DNA of 64,000 nucleotides from the NCBI GenBank assembly GCA_964582055.1, contig CAZOPT010000001.1, forward strand, positions 1 to 64,000, in the 5' to 3' direction. The first letter of the stretch is position 1. Every line of letters starts with the position of its first letter. The stretch comes from JBKSMP01 sp964582055. Its GTDB lineage: Bacteria; Verrucomicrobiota; Verrucomicrobiia; Opitutales; UBA9783. Made by a program: the position numbers and the translations under genes. Below the pieces are notes generated by a model. It saw only the letters and a list, made by a program, of their open reading frames with translations. It made no database searches and had not been told where the DNA came from. This document shows, in pieces, positions 9,351 to 16,685 of the stretch.

Positions 9351-10626
9351 GCAGGCGACTTTTTAATTGTTGGCGATAACGATAGAGGTCATTTAAAACT
9401 TTTTCGGCTCCGATTGCTTTGGGATAATAAAATTGGCAAGTTTCGTCCCAATAGCCTTGACCTGAAACATTAGCTTCGAAATCATGACTATATTTGTAAG
9501 TTTGTTCGCGATGCAAAGGTGTTTGTTGTAATGCATTTGGAACACTTTGTAAATGGCCTGATTTTACAAAATCTCGGGCTGCATTCCAAGCAAGATAAGC
9601 ACTGTTACTTTTAGGAGCTAAGGTTAGAAATACGGTTGCGTGCGATAAATTAATAGCGCATTCGGGTAAGCCAATTTTTTCGCAAGCGTTATAAGCTGCA
9701 AGAGCTAAATTAAGACCGCGAGAATCTGCTAAACCAACATCTTCAGAAGCAAAAATGATCAGTCTGCGTGCAATAAATAGTGGGTCTTCACCGCCTTCAA
9801 TCATGCGTGCAAGCCAATAAATCGCTGCATCCGGATCACAACCGCGCATGCTTTTGATGAAAGCTGAAATAAGATCATAATGGTCGTTTTCACGCGCATT
9901 ATAACTGGCGTGCCAGCGACTTAATTCTATTTTAACATGTTCAAGTTCTAGCGTGCTTCCAATAGGAATACTTGTACATAAAAATTCAAGTAGGTGTAAA
10001 GCGCGTCGTAGATCACCATTGGCAATACGTGCAATTTCGGTCAAAACGGCTTCAGAAACATTTAGTTGTAAATTCCCAAGACCATTTTGTTTATTTTCTA
10101 GGGTAGTTTTTAAGGTGGAAATAATGTCGGCAGGTTCTATTTTTTTTAGCTCAAAGACGTAACTGCGACTCAATAACGGTGGAATAATGTAAAAGGCTGG
10201 GTTGTGTGTGGTAGCTCCGATAAGTTGTATACGTCCTGTTTCGCAATAAGGAAGCAGTACATCTTGTTGTGAACGATTAAAACGATGAATTTCATCAATA
10301 AATAGAATGGTTTTTTCGTTATTATGTTCTGCTAATTTTAGTTTTTCTCGTAATTCATTTAGGTTTGCTAAAACAGCATTTAAGGGAATAAGTTCTTTTT
10401 GTAAATGTTTGGCGATGAGTTGTGCAAGAGTTGTTTTGCCACAACCTGGAGGCCCATAAAGAAGGACATTACCACGACCGTAGTTTTTTAACCAATTTTG
10501 AAAAGCGCTTGTTTGAGAGAGCAAATGTGCTTGTCCGACCATTGCTTTAAGCGTTTGCGGACGCATCCGTTCCGGCAAAGGAATATGGCGTTGAATTTGC
10601 TCTTCAAATAAGTTTGTTTCTTCCAT
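9328..10626 (-). CDS. rarA: Replication-associated recombination protein A (AAA+ ATPase, RarA/MgsA)
   Basis: A clamp-loader-like AAA+ ATPase acting at stalled replication forks. At 432 residues it is the usual length. Walker A GPPGCGKTT is at 58-66 and Walker B ILFIDEIHRF is near 107-116. RSYVFELKKI and the MAM1-like C-terminal domain, with the ARMIEGGEDPLFIARRLIIFASEDVG block near 265-290, are typical of RarA. The 3' end overlaps birA by 23 bases in another frame. It follows the pntAA-like gene with only 3 bases between, so pntAA-rarA-birA probably share a transcript. Confidence 0.93.
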   Translation of the reverse strand: MEETNLFEEQIQRHIPLPERMRPQTLKAMVGQAHLLSQTSAFQNWLKNYGRGNVLLYGPPGCGKTTLAQLIAKHLQKELIPLNAVLANLNELREKLKLAEHNNEKTILFIDEIHRFNRSQQDVLLPYCETGRIQLIGATTHNPAFYIIPPLLSRSYVFELKKIEPADIISTLKTTLENKQNGLGNLQLNVSEAVLTEIARIANGDLRRALHLLEFLCTSIPIGSTLELEHVKIELSRWHASYNARENDHYDLISAFIKSMRGCDPDAAIYWLARMIEGGEDPLFIARRLIIFASEDVGLADSRGLNLALAAYNACEKIGLPECAINLSHATVFLTLAPKSNSAYLAWNAARDFVKSGHLQSVPNALQQTPLHREQTYKYSHDFEANVSGQGYWDETCQFYYPKAIGAEKVLNDLYRYRQQLKSRLHEKNNPH

Positions 10627-10629
10627 GAA

Positions 10630-11742
10630 TTACCGTTGTTGTCCTTCTTTAATGCACCAGCAAGCTTTTAAAATGGTTTCGTTTTCATCATATTGCAAAG
10701 TCTTTGTTTCAGCATTCCATAAATGTTGAATGAGTGCAAAGAAATTGGCAGCTAACATTTGTGTTGCTGAAGCAGCCACCTTGCGTTCCCAATAACCTTC
10801 TCCTAACAAGTAGACGCCATTTGAGGTTTGTGTATTTTTGCCCAGTACTAAGCCTTCAGTGTTGCCTCCAGCTTCAACAGCGAGGTCAACAACGACACTT
10901 CCAGGTTTCATAGTATTCAACATGGCCTGATTGATGATAAGCGGTGCTTTACGTCCAAAAACTTTAGCGGTTGTAATGACGATATCAGAATGAGCACAGG
11001 TTTCAAGCATGAGGGCACGTTGCCGTTCCAATTGTTCTTCTGTAAGGGCTTTGGCATAACCTTGCTGTGTACTTTCGGTTTTGCCTAAATCAATTTTTAC
11101 AAATTTTGCTCCGAGTGACTGAACTTGTTCTTCCACTTCTTGACGCGTATCAAATGCTTCGACGCGTGCTCCTAAACGTTTTGCGGTTGCAATGGCTTGT
11201 AAGCCTGCTACGCCTGCGCCAATGACAAATACGCGAGCAGCTTGCAAGGTTCCTGCTGGTGTAACCATCATCGGTAATGTTTTGGGTAAATAACGTAAGC
11301 CTTCTATAACAGATACATAGCCTGCTAAACTTGATTGTGAGCTTAGAGCATCCATTTTTTGTGCAAACGAGGTTCTTGGAATCCGTTCAAGGCTAATGAC
11401 GTTAATTTGGTTTTGTTGAAAGGCATTCAATTGTTCTGGGAAACGAAAGGTGTCAAAGAAACTGATGTGCCAAGTCTTAGGCTTCATGTGTGTGATTTCT
11501 TCAGGTTCCAGGGGTAAAACATGCAAAATAATGTCTGCAGCTTGTAAGGCTTCTTTTTTCTTGCTTGTAGAAATGATTTGTGCGCCTACTTCTAAATAGT
11601 CGTCATCAGTATGTAAGCTCTTTACTCCACATCCGCTTTCAATTTGAACAATAAAGCCCAATTGAATAAATTTTTTAACTGTATCGGGTGTTATGGTAAC
11701 TCGAGTTTCTTTTTCGCATTCTCTAGGAACAAAAATTTGCAT
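10630..11742 (-). CDS. pntAA: NAD(P) transhydrogenase alpha subunit part 1 (dI domain)
   Basis: A 370-residue NAD(H)-binding dI subunit, related to alanine dehydrogenase. The Rossmann motif GAGVAGLQAIATAKRLGA is near 173-190. The active-site stretch PRTSFAQKMDALSSQSSLAGY retains the Arg, Gln, Asp and Ser that contact NADH in the Rhodospirillum rubrum dI domain, and this favours transhydrogenase over alanine dehydrogenase. The membrane (dII) and NADP-binding (dIII) subunits, normally next in the operon, are not in this window; rarA follows instead. They may be encoded elsewhere, or the dI protein may be a leftover. Confidence 0.82.
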   Translation of the reverse strand: MQIFVPRECEKETRVTITPDTVKKFIQLGFIVQIESGCGVKSLHTDDDYLEVGAQIISTSKKKEALQAADIILHVLPLEPEEITHMKPKTWHISFFDTFRFPEQLNAFQQNQINVISLERIPRTSFAQKMDALSSQSSLAGYVSVIEGLRYLPKTLPMMVTPAGTLQAARVFVIGAGVAGLQAIATAKRLGARVEAFDTRQEVEEQVQSLGAKFVKIDLGKTESTQQGYAKALTEEQLERQRALMLETCAHSDIVITTAKVFGRKAPLIINQAMLNTMKPGSVVVDLAVEAGGNTEGLVLGKNTQTSNGVYLLGEGYWERKVAASATQMLAANFFALIQHLWNAETKTLQYDENETILKACWCIKEGQQR

Positions 11743-11858
11743 AGTTTAATTAAATAGAGAAGCCTTTTCCCTTTTTCAATCTCTTTGTGAAAATTATTTC
11801 AAAAAAACTTGAACTTTTGTAAAATATGGTTACTTTTCTCTTTATAACATAGAATTTT

Positions 11859-12029
11859 ATGCCAAGAGAACACGTAATTATTGAGTGTAGTGAAGCGCGA
11901 AAAGAGGGCAAGCCTGTTTCTCGTTATATGACGACGCGTAATAAAAAACTTCAGCCTGAAAAAGTTGAAAAGATGAAATATAATCCTTTTTTGAGAAGAC
12001 ATACCTTGCATAAGGAAATTAAGGGTTAG
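11859..12029 (+). CDS. rpmG: 50S ribosomal protein L33
   Basis: A 56-residue basic protein. The start PREHVIIECSEARKEGKPVS and the end YNPFLRRHTLHKEIK match L33. It contains a single cysteine and no CxxC pairs, so it is the zinc-independent form. The start has little upstream ribosome-binding signal. It is divergent from pntAA across a 116-base spacer and is followed by a clear terminator. Confidence 0.92.
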   Translation: MPREHVIIECSEARKEGKPVSRYMTTRNKKLQPEKVEKMKYNPFLRRHTLHKEIKG

Positions 12030-12049
12030 TTATTTTAAAACTTTAGAAA

Positions 12050-12085
12050 AAAGAACGTTCCGCAAGGAGCGTCTTTTTTGTTTTT
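12050..12085 (+). terminator. Terminator after rpmG
   Basis: ACGTTCC and GGAGCGT pair (one G-U) around GCAA, flanked by AAGA and TCTT, followed by T6-G-T7. The positions fit the end of the single-gene rpmG transcript. Confidence 0.85.
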
Positions 12086-12135
12086 TTCGAAATGAATTGT
12101 TTTTTATGGTTGTAAATTTTACTTTAAAAAAAGGG

Positions 12136-12166
12136 TTGACTTTATAAGAGAAATGCTCGACTATAA
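12136..12166 (+). promoter_or_regulatory. Probable promoter of tRNA-Thr-tuf
   Basis: TTGACT at 12136-12141 is followed by CTATAA at 12161-12166 (19-base spacer, slightly long). The start site would be near 12173, ahead of tRNA-Thr at 12210. It is the only good promoter between the rpmG terminator and tuf. Confidence 0.5.
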
Positions 12167-12209
12167 GGACACATTAATTTTGGTTAAAAGCCAAAAGTGG
12201 ATGAGAGAT

Positions 12210-12285
<76 letters not shown>

Positions 12286-12316
12286 TTAATCGATGATTTA
12301 TTAATATAGATTTGAT

Positions 12317-13507
12317 ATGGCTAAAGAAACCTTCACAAGATCAAAACCTCACGTAAACGTGGGAACAATCGGTCACGTCGACCATGGAAAAACAACATTG
12401 ACAACGTCAATTCTTAAGGTTCAAGCAGACAAGGGATTGGCAGAGGTCAAAACTTATGCAGATATTGCTAAAGGGGGAACCGTTCGCGATGCTTCCAAGA
12501 TCGTTACGATTGCTGTTGCTCACGTGGAATATGAAACAGACACACGTCACTATGCACACGTAGACTGTCCAGGTCACGCAGACTTCGTAAAAAACATGAT
12601 TACAGGTGCTGCTCAAATGGATGGGGCTATCTTGGTTGTTAGTGCCTATGATGGACCGATGCCTCAAACGCGCGAGCACATTTTGTTGGCTCGTCAGGTG
12701 GGTGTTCCTAATATTGTTGTTTTCTTGAATAAAGTAGACTTGGTAGACGATCCAGAATTGTTGGATTTGGTTGAAATGGAAGTTCGTGACCTTTTGAAGA
12801 AATACGAATACAAAGGTGATGATATTACTGTTGTTCGTGGATCTGCTTTGGGTGCTTTGGAAGGAAAGTCAGAATGGGTTAAATCTGTTTCTGATTTGTT
12901 AGATGCAGTTGATCGTGATATTCCTGTTCCGGAACATGATTTAGATAAGCCTTTCTTAATGTCTATTGAAGATGTATTCAGCATTACAGGACGTGGAACG
13001 GTTGTAACCGGGCGTATTGAACGTGGTTGCATCAAGGTTGGTGATACTGTTGAAATCGTTGGATTAGCAGAAACTCGTTCGACAACCTGTACTGGTGTTG
13101 AAATGTTCCATAAGTTGTTGGATCAAGGTCAAGCAGGAGATAATGTTGGTGTCTTATTGAGAGGTATTGAAAAGAAGGATGTTGAACGTGGGCAGGTATT
13201 GGCAAAGCCAGGTTCGATTACGCCTCATACTAAAGCTAAAGCTGAGATTTATGTTTTGACTAAGGATGAAGGTGGTCGCCATACCCCATTCTTTAAGGGA
13301 TATCGTCCTCAATTCTTCTTTGGTACTGCAGATGTTACCGGTATTTGTGAGTTGCCAGATGGTGTTGAAATGGTAATGCCAGGAGACAACTTAGGAATTA
13401 CAATTGAGTTGGGCAAAGCTGTCGCTATGGAAAAAGGTCAACGTTTCGCTATGCGTGAAGGTGGCCGTACGATTGGCGCTGGTCGTATTGTTGAAGTTAT
13501 TGCTTAA
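12317..13507 (+). CDS. tuf: Translation elongation factor Tu
   Basis: Delivers aminoacyl-tRNA to the ribosome as a GTPase. At 396 residues it is full length. GTPase motifs are G1 GHVDHGKTTL at 19-28, G3 DCPGHADF near 81 and G4 NKVD near 136. It is co-transcribed with the upstream tRNA-Thr and ends at a strong terminator. This is the only tuf copy in the window; the usual second position after fusA is empty, where rpsJ follows directly. Confidence 0.98.
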   Translation: MAKETFTRSKPHVNVGTIGHVDHGKTTLTTSILKVQADKGLAEVKTYADIAKGGTVRDASKIVTIAVAHVEYETDTRHYAHVDCPGHADFVKNMITGAAQMDGAILVVSAYDGPMPQTREHILLARQVGVPNIVVFLNKVDLVDDPELLDLVEMEVRDLLKKYEYKGDDITVVRGSALGALEGKSEWVKSVSDLLDAVDRDIPVPEHDLDKPFLMSIEDVFSITGRGTVVTGRIERGCIKVGDTVEIVGLAETRSTTCTGVEMFHKLLDQGQAGDNVGVLLRGIEKKDVERGQVLAKPGSITPHTKAKAEIYVLTKDEGGRHTPFFKGYRPQFFFGTADVTGICELPDGVEMVMPGDNLGITIELGKAVAMEKGQRFAMREGGRTIGAGRIVEVIA

Positions 13508-13525
13508 TTGTAAAAAAATAAAAAA

Positions 13526-13570
13526 CGGGGTGTTTTTTCGTTGACAAAGTGAAAACATCCCGAAATTTTT
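13526..13570 (+). terminator. Terminator after tuf, with possible tRNA-Trp promoter inside
   Basis: CGGGGTGTTTTT and GAAAACATCCCG form a stem of about 12 pairs with G-U wobbles, followed by AAATTTTTATT. A TTGACA at 13541-13546 lies in the loop and could be the -35 box for the tRNA-Trp-secE transcript, but the -10 region (AATTTT at 17 bases) is poor. Confidence 0.75.
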
Positions 13571-13585
13571 ATTGTAAGGAAATGT

Positions 13586-13661
13586 AGGAGAATGGCGCAA
13601 TTGGTAGCGCAGCGGTCTCCAAAACCGTCGGTTGGGGGTTCGAGTCCCTCTTCTCCTGCCA
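13586..13661 (+). tRNA. tRNA-Trp (CCA anticodon)
   Basis: A 76-base cloverleaf. AGGAGAA pairs with TTCTCCT, the anticodon arm around GGTCTCCAAAACC gives CCA, the discriminator is G, and CCA is encoded. It lies immediately before secE, a very common bacterial arrangement. Confidence 0.97.
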
Positions 13662-13677
13662 AAAACCTAAGAAGATT

Positions 13678-13881
13678 ATGAAGATTTTTAAGAAAATTAG
13701 AATATTCGCACGTGAAATGGTGGAAGAATTAAGAAAAGCTTCATGGCCTAATTGGCGTGAATTGCGGGAGTCCACCATTGCTGTTATACTGGGCATTATT
13801 TTTTTAGGTGTTTTTGTTAGTTTGGTAGATTTTTCATTGTTTCAAATTGTGGATCTATTAATGCATTGTGTAAGCCGTTAA
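13678..13881 (+). CDS. secE: Preprotein translocase subunit SecE
   Basis: A 67-residue single-span SecE that stabilises the SecY channel. The cytoplasmic amphipathic segment FAREMVEELRKASWPNWREL, with the conserved E-KxxWP motif, precedes one membrane helix (about 33-60). It is 16 bases after tRNA-Trp and 15 bases before nusG, and is co-transcribed with both. It is of the short form common outside the Enterobacteria. Confidence 0.95.
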   Translation: MKIFKKIRIFAREMVEELRKASWPNWRELRESTIAVILGIIFLGVFVSLVDFSLFQIVDLLMHCVSR

Positions 13882-13896
13882 TTAATAAGTTAGAAA

Positions 13897-14472
13897 ATGT
13901 CGAATTTAGAGTCCAAGGGTAATTATAAGTGGTATGCAGTTCAGACGGCTTCCAATCAGGAGTTAAAAATTAAGCGCCATTTGGATCGTTTTGTGGGTCC
14001 GGAAGGTTTTGGAGATTTTATTAAAACTGTTTTAGTACCTACCAAAACAGTGGTTGAAGTAAAAAATGGTAGGAAGACAAGCAAAGTTCGGAAGTTTTAT
14101 CCTGGCTATGTTTTCTTGTTTATGGAGTTATACGATGAGGCAGGCGAGCTTTTACAGCCGGTTGCTTCGTACGTAAAAAATGTTCAAGGAGTTCTCAATT
14201 TTATGGGTGGTGATAAACCGATTGCATTGAGACAGTCTGAAGTTGATGGTATTTTGGGTCAAGTTCAGGCGACACAAGGCAAGAAGGTTTTGAAGGTTGC
14301 CTTTGAAGTTGGTGAGTCCGTTAAGATTACTGATGGTCCGTTTTTGAATTTGTCGGGAATGATAGATGAGGTGGATCCAGAACGTGGTAAACTTAAGGTT
14401 TCGGTTTCGATTTTTGGACGTTTTACTCCAGTTGAATTGGAATATTGGCAAGTAGAAAAAGACGAACGATAA
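13897..14472 (+). CDS. nusG: Transcription termination/antitermination factor NusG
   Basis: A 191-residue transcription elongation factor that binds RNA polymerase and couples it to the ribosome or Rho. The NGN domain (about 11-120) includes KWYAVQTASNQELKIK and FYPGYVFLFME. The KOW domain (about 138-175) starts EVGESVKITDGPFLNLSG. It sits in the canonical secE-nusG-rplKA order and is 12 bases before rplK. Confidence 0.97.
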   Translation: MSNLESKGNYKWYAVQTASNQELKIKRHLDRFVGPEGFGDFIKTVLVPTKTVVEVKNGRKTSKVRKFYPGYVFLFMELYDEAGELLQPVASYVKNVQGVLNFMGGDKPIALRQSEVDGILGQVQATQGKKVLKVAFEVGESVKITDGPFLNLSGMIDEVDPERGKLKVSVSIFGRFTPVELEYWQVEKDER

Positions 14473-14484
14473 AGGAGAGTCATT

Positions 14485-14913
14485 ATGGCGACAAAAAAAG
14501 TAATTGGTGAAATAAGGCTGCAGTTGCCTGCGGGTGCTGCGAATCCTGCGCCTCCGGTTGGTCCAGCTTTGGGCGCTAAGGGTGTAAATATTATGGGCTT
14601 TTGTAAGGAGTTTAATGCTCGTACAAAAGATCAGGCAGGCTTAATTATTCCTGTAGTAATTACGGTTTATGCAGATAAATCGTTTACGTTTATTTTAAAA
14701 ACTCCACCGGCATCAGTTTTATTGTGTAAGGCTGCTGGAATCCAAAAAGGATCGGGTGAACCCAATAAGAATAAAGTTGGATCAGTAACGCGCAAGCAAT
14801 TGGAAGAGATTGCAACGACGAAAATGGCTGACTTAAATGCTTCAAGTGTTGAGCATGCTGCCAGGATGATTGCTGGAACTGCGCGTAGTATGGGAATTCA
14901 AATTGTAGATTGA
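14485..14913 (+). CDS. rplK: 50S ribosomal protein L11
   Basis: A 142-residue protein of the GTPase-associated centre. The start KVIGEIRLQLPAGAANPAPP and the PxxGPALGxxGVNIMGFCKEFN block are diagnostic. It has an AGGAGAG ribosome binding site 6-12 bases upstream. It precedes rplA in the standard L11 operon order. Confidence 0.98.
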   Translation: MATKKVIGEIRLQLPAGAANPAPPVGPALGAKGVNIMGFCKEFNARTKDQAGLIIPVVITVYADKSFTFILKTPPASVLLCKAAGIQKGSGEPNKNKVGSVTRKQLEEIATTKMADLNASSVEHAARMIAGTARSMGIQIVD

Positions 14914-14927
14914 GTGGAGAGAAAAGC

Positions 14928-15620
14928 ATGAAAATTCACAGTAAACGTTATCGTTCAGCTTTGGAGCAATTGGATGCAGGAAAAACCTATGAATTGATGC
15001 CTGCTTTAGAAGCTTTATTAAAATTGCCAGCTCCTAAATTCGATGAAACCGTTGAATTAGCTTTACATTTGGCTGTTGATCCTCGTCAAAGTGATCAAAT
15101 GGTTCGCGGAATTGTTCAATTGCCACATGGGAATGGTAAGGAAGTTCGTATTATTGTTTTCACTAGTAGGCCAGAAGAAGCTCTAAAAGCGGGTGCTCGC
15201 GAGGCAGGTATGGCTGAATTGATGGAAAAGATCAAAGGTGGCTGGCTTGATTTTGATGTTGCTGTTGCAACAACAGAAGCCATGAAAGAAGTAAAGGTAC
15301 TTGCACGTATTTTAGGTCCTAAAGGCTTAATGCCAAGCCCAAAAGCTGGTACTGTTACCGAGGATGTGGTTGGTTGCGTTGAAGCTTTGAAAAAGGGACG
15401 TGTTGAGTTTAAAATGGACAAGTCGGCAAACATTCAATTAGGTATTGGAAAGCGTTCTTTTGGTGTTGAAAAACTTAAAGAAAATGCAGAAGCTGCTTTA
15501 GAAGCAATTAAGCATGCACGCCCATCTGTTTTTCGTGGAAAATTTGTACTTGGAGCTGCTGTTTCTGCAACCATGAGTCCAAGTTTGATATTACACGAAA
15601 GTTTGTTTGCTAAGTTTTAA
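14928..15620 (+). CDS. rplA: 50S ribosomal protein L1
   Basis: A 230-residue protein that forms the L1 stalk at the E site and, in other bacteria, represses its own operon. ATG 14928 is chosen over the in-frame TTG at 14910 because it gives the normal KIHSKRYRSA start and has a GGAGAG site at 14915-14920. The conserved block GPKGLMPSPKAGTV is near residue 128. It is 14 bases after rplK. Confidence 0.96.
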   Translation: MKIHSKRYRSALEQLDAGKTYELMPALEALLKLPAPKFDETVELALHLAVDPRQSDQMVRGIVQLPHGNGKEVRIIVFTSRPEEALKAGAREAGMAELMEKIKGGWLDFDVAVATTEAMKEVKVLARILGPKGLMPSPKAGTVTEDVVGCVEALKKGRVEFKMDKSANIQLGIGKRSFGVEKLKENAEAALEAIKHARPSVFRGKFVLGAAVSATMSPSLILHESLFAKF

Positions 15621-15637
15621 TAGCGGAGGGAATTTAA

Positions 15638-16150
15638 ATGAGAATAGAAAAAACGTTTTTATTGAATGAAGTTTCCAATAAGGTTAAAGAATCAAATTTT
15701 TTGTATTTGGTTGATTTTAACCGCTTAACCGTAAGCGAAACGGCAGAATTACGTAAGGCTTTAGCGGCGGAAGGAGCCCAATTTCATGTTGTTCAAAATA
15801 CGCTTTTGCGTAAGATTGGTGAGCAACTAGATTGGCCTTCTTTTACGCAATGGTTAACAGGTCAAACCGGTATTGTTTTTGGTGGAAACAATCCTTCTGG
15901 TGTTGCGAAGATTTTATTAAAGTTCGCTAAGGATAATGAAAAGTTACCTACTAAAGGCGGTTTGATGGATGGTCAGTTGTACGATGTTGCGGCATTAGAA
16001 GCACTTTCGAAGTTGCCAGATTTGCCAACATTACGTGCAACTTTGTTGTCGTTGATGTTAACACCTTATCGTCAATGTCTCTATGTCATGCAAGGTGTTC
16101 CGCAATCTTTGTTGAACGTTTTAAAGGCTTACGAAGATAAGAATAAATAA
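15638..16150 (+). CDS. rplJ: 50S ribosomal protein L10
   Basis: A 170-residue stalk base protein that carries the L7/L12 dimers. Residues 20-60, with YLVDFNRLTVSETAELRKAL and FHVVQNTLLRK, match L10. It is only 17 bases after rplA, so there is no room for an upstream L10 leader. A structured spacer follows it instead. Confidence 0.96.
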   Translation: MRIEKTFLLNEVSNKVKESNFLYLVDFNRLTVSETAELRKALAAEGAQFHVVQNTLLRKIGEQLDWPSFTQWLTGQTGIVFGGNNPSGVAKILLKFAKDNEKLPTKGGLMDGQLYDVAALEALSKLPDLPTLRATLLSLMLTPYRQCLYVMQGVPQSLLNVLKAYEDKNK

Positions 16151-16151
16151 C

Positions 16152-16205
16152 AATTTTCAGGTCAGGTTAGGGAGGGCTACCTCCTTAAACGCTTCGTCTG
16201 AAATT
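16152..16205 (+). promoter_or_regulatory. Two-stem RNA structure between rplJ and rplL
   Basis: An outer stem AATTTTCAG (16152-16160) with CTGAAATT (16198-16205, one bulge) encloses an inner hairpin AGGGAGG/CCTCCTT (about 16169-16186, loop GCTA). There is no T-run after it, so this is not a simple terminator. It could tune the rplL:rplJ ratio, act as an RNase site or bind a protein. Function is inferred only from position and pairing. Confidence 0.5.
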
Positions 16206-16239
16206 AGAAGATGAATACTAATCTGTTCTAGGAGGAATC

Positions 16240-16620
16240 ATGAGTGATATAACAAAAGATCAAGTAATTGAATGGTTGAGCAATCAATCGGTTTTGGAAA
16301 TCGCAGGTCTTGTAAAAGATCTCGAAGAAAAGTGGGGCGTAAGTGCTGCTGCTCCGGTTGCTGTTGCTGCCGCTGCACCTGCTGAAGCTGCTGCTGCCGC
16401 TGAAGAAAAGACTGAATTTGATGTTATTTTGGTGGACGCTGGATCCAGCAAAATTAACGTTATTAAGGAAGTTCGTGCTCTTACCGGTTTGGGTTTAATT
16501 GAAGCTAAAGGTTTAGTTGAAGGTACGCCAAAACCTGTAAAAGAAGGGGTTAGCAAGCAAGAAGCCGAAGAAATAAAGGCTAAACTTGAAGCTGCTGGTG
16601 CTAAGATTGAATTGAAATAA
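16240..16620 (+). CDS. rplL: 50S ribosomal protein L7/L12
   Basis: A 126-residue stalk protein that recruits translation factors. The N-terminal dimer domain (1-33), a long Ala/Pro hinge (about 36-55) and the C-terminal factor-binding domain with KINVIKEVRALTGLGLIEAK are all present. A TAGGAGGA ribosome binding site lies about 6 bases upstream, stronger than at neighbouring genes, which fits the need for four or more copies per ribosome. Confidence 0.97.
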   Translation: MSDITKDQVIEWLSNQSVLEIAGLVKDLEEKWGVSAAAPVAVAAAAPAEAAAAAEEKTEFDVILVDAGSSKINVIKEVRALTGLGLIEAKGLVEGTPKPVKEGVSKQEAEEIKAKLEAAGAKIELK

Positions 16621-16635
16621 GTTCATTTTAACGCG

Positions 16636-16678
16636 TAAAACGAGGATGGGTTGGGAGAAAAAATCCTTGTTTTAGGTT
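16636..16678 (+). terminator. Attenuator-like hairpin between rplL and rpoB
   Basis: TAAAACGAGGAT (16636-16647) pairs with ATCCTTGTTTTA (16662-16673) over 12 positions with one G-U. It is followed only by TAGGTTCC, so it would be a leaky terminator. Partial termination here would lower rpoBC relative to rplL, as is known for E. coli. Confidence 0.6.
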
Positions 16679-16685
16679 CCTATTT

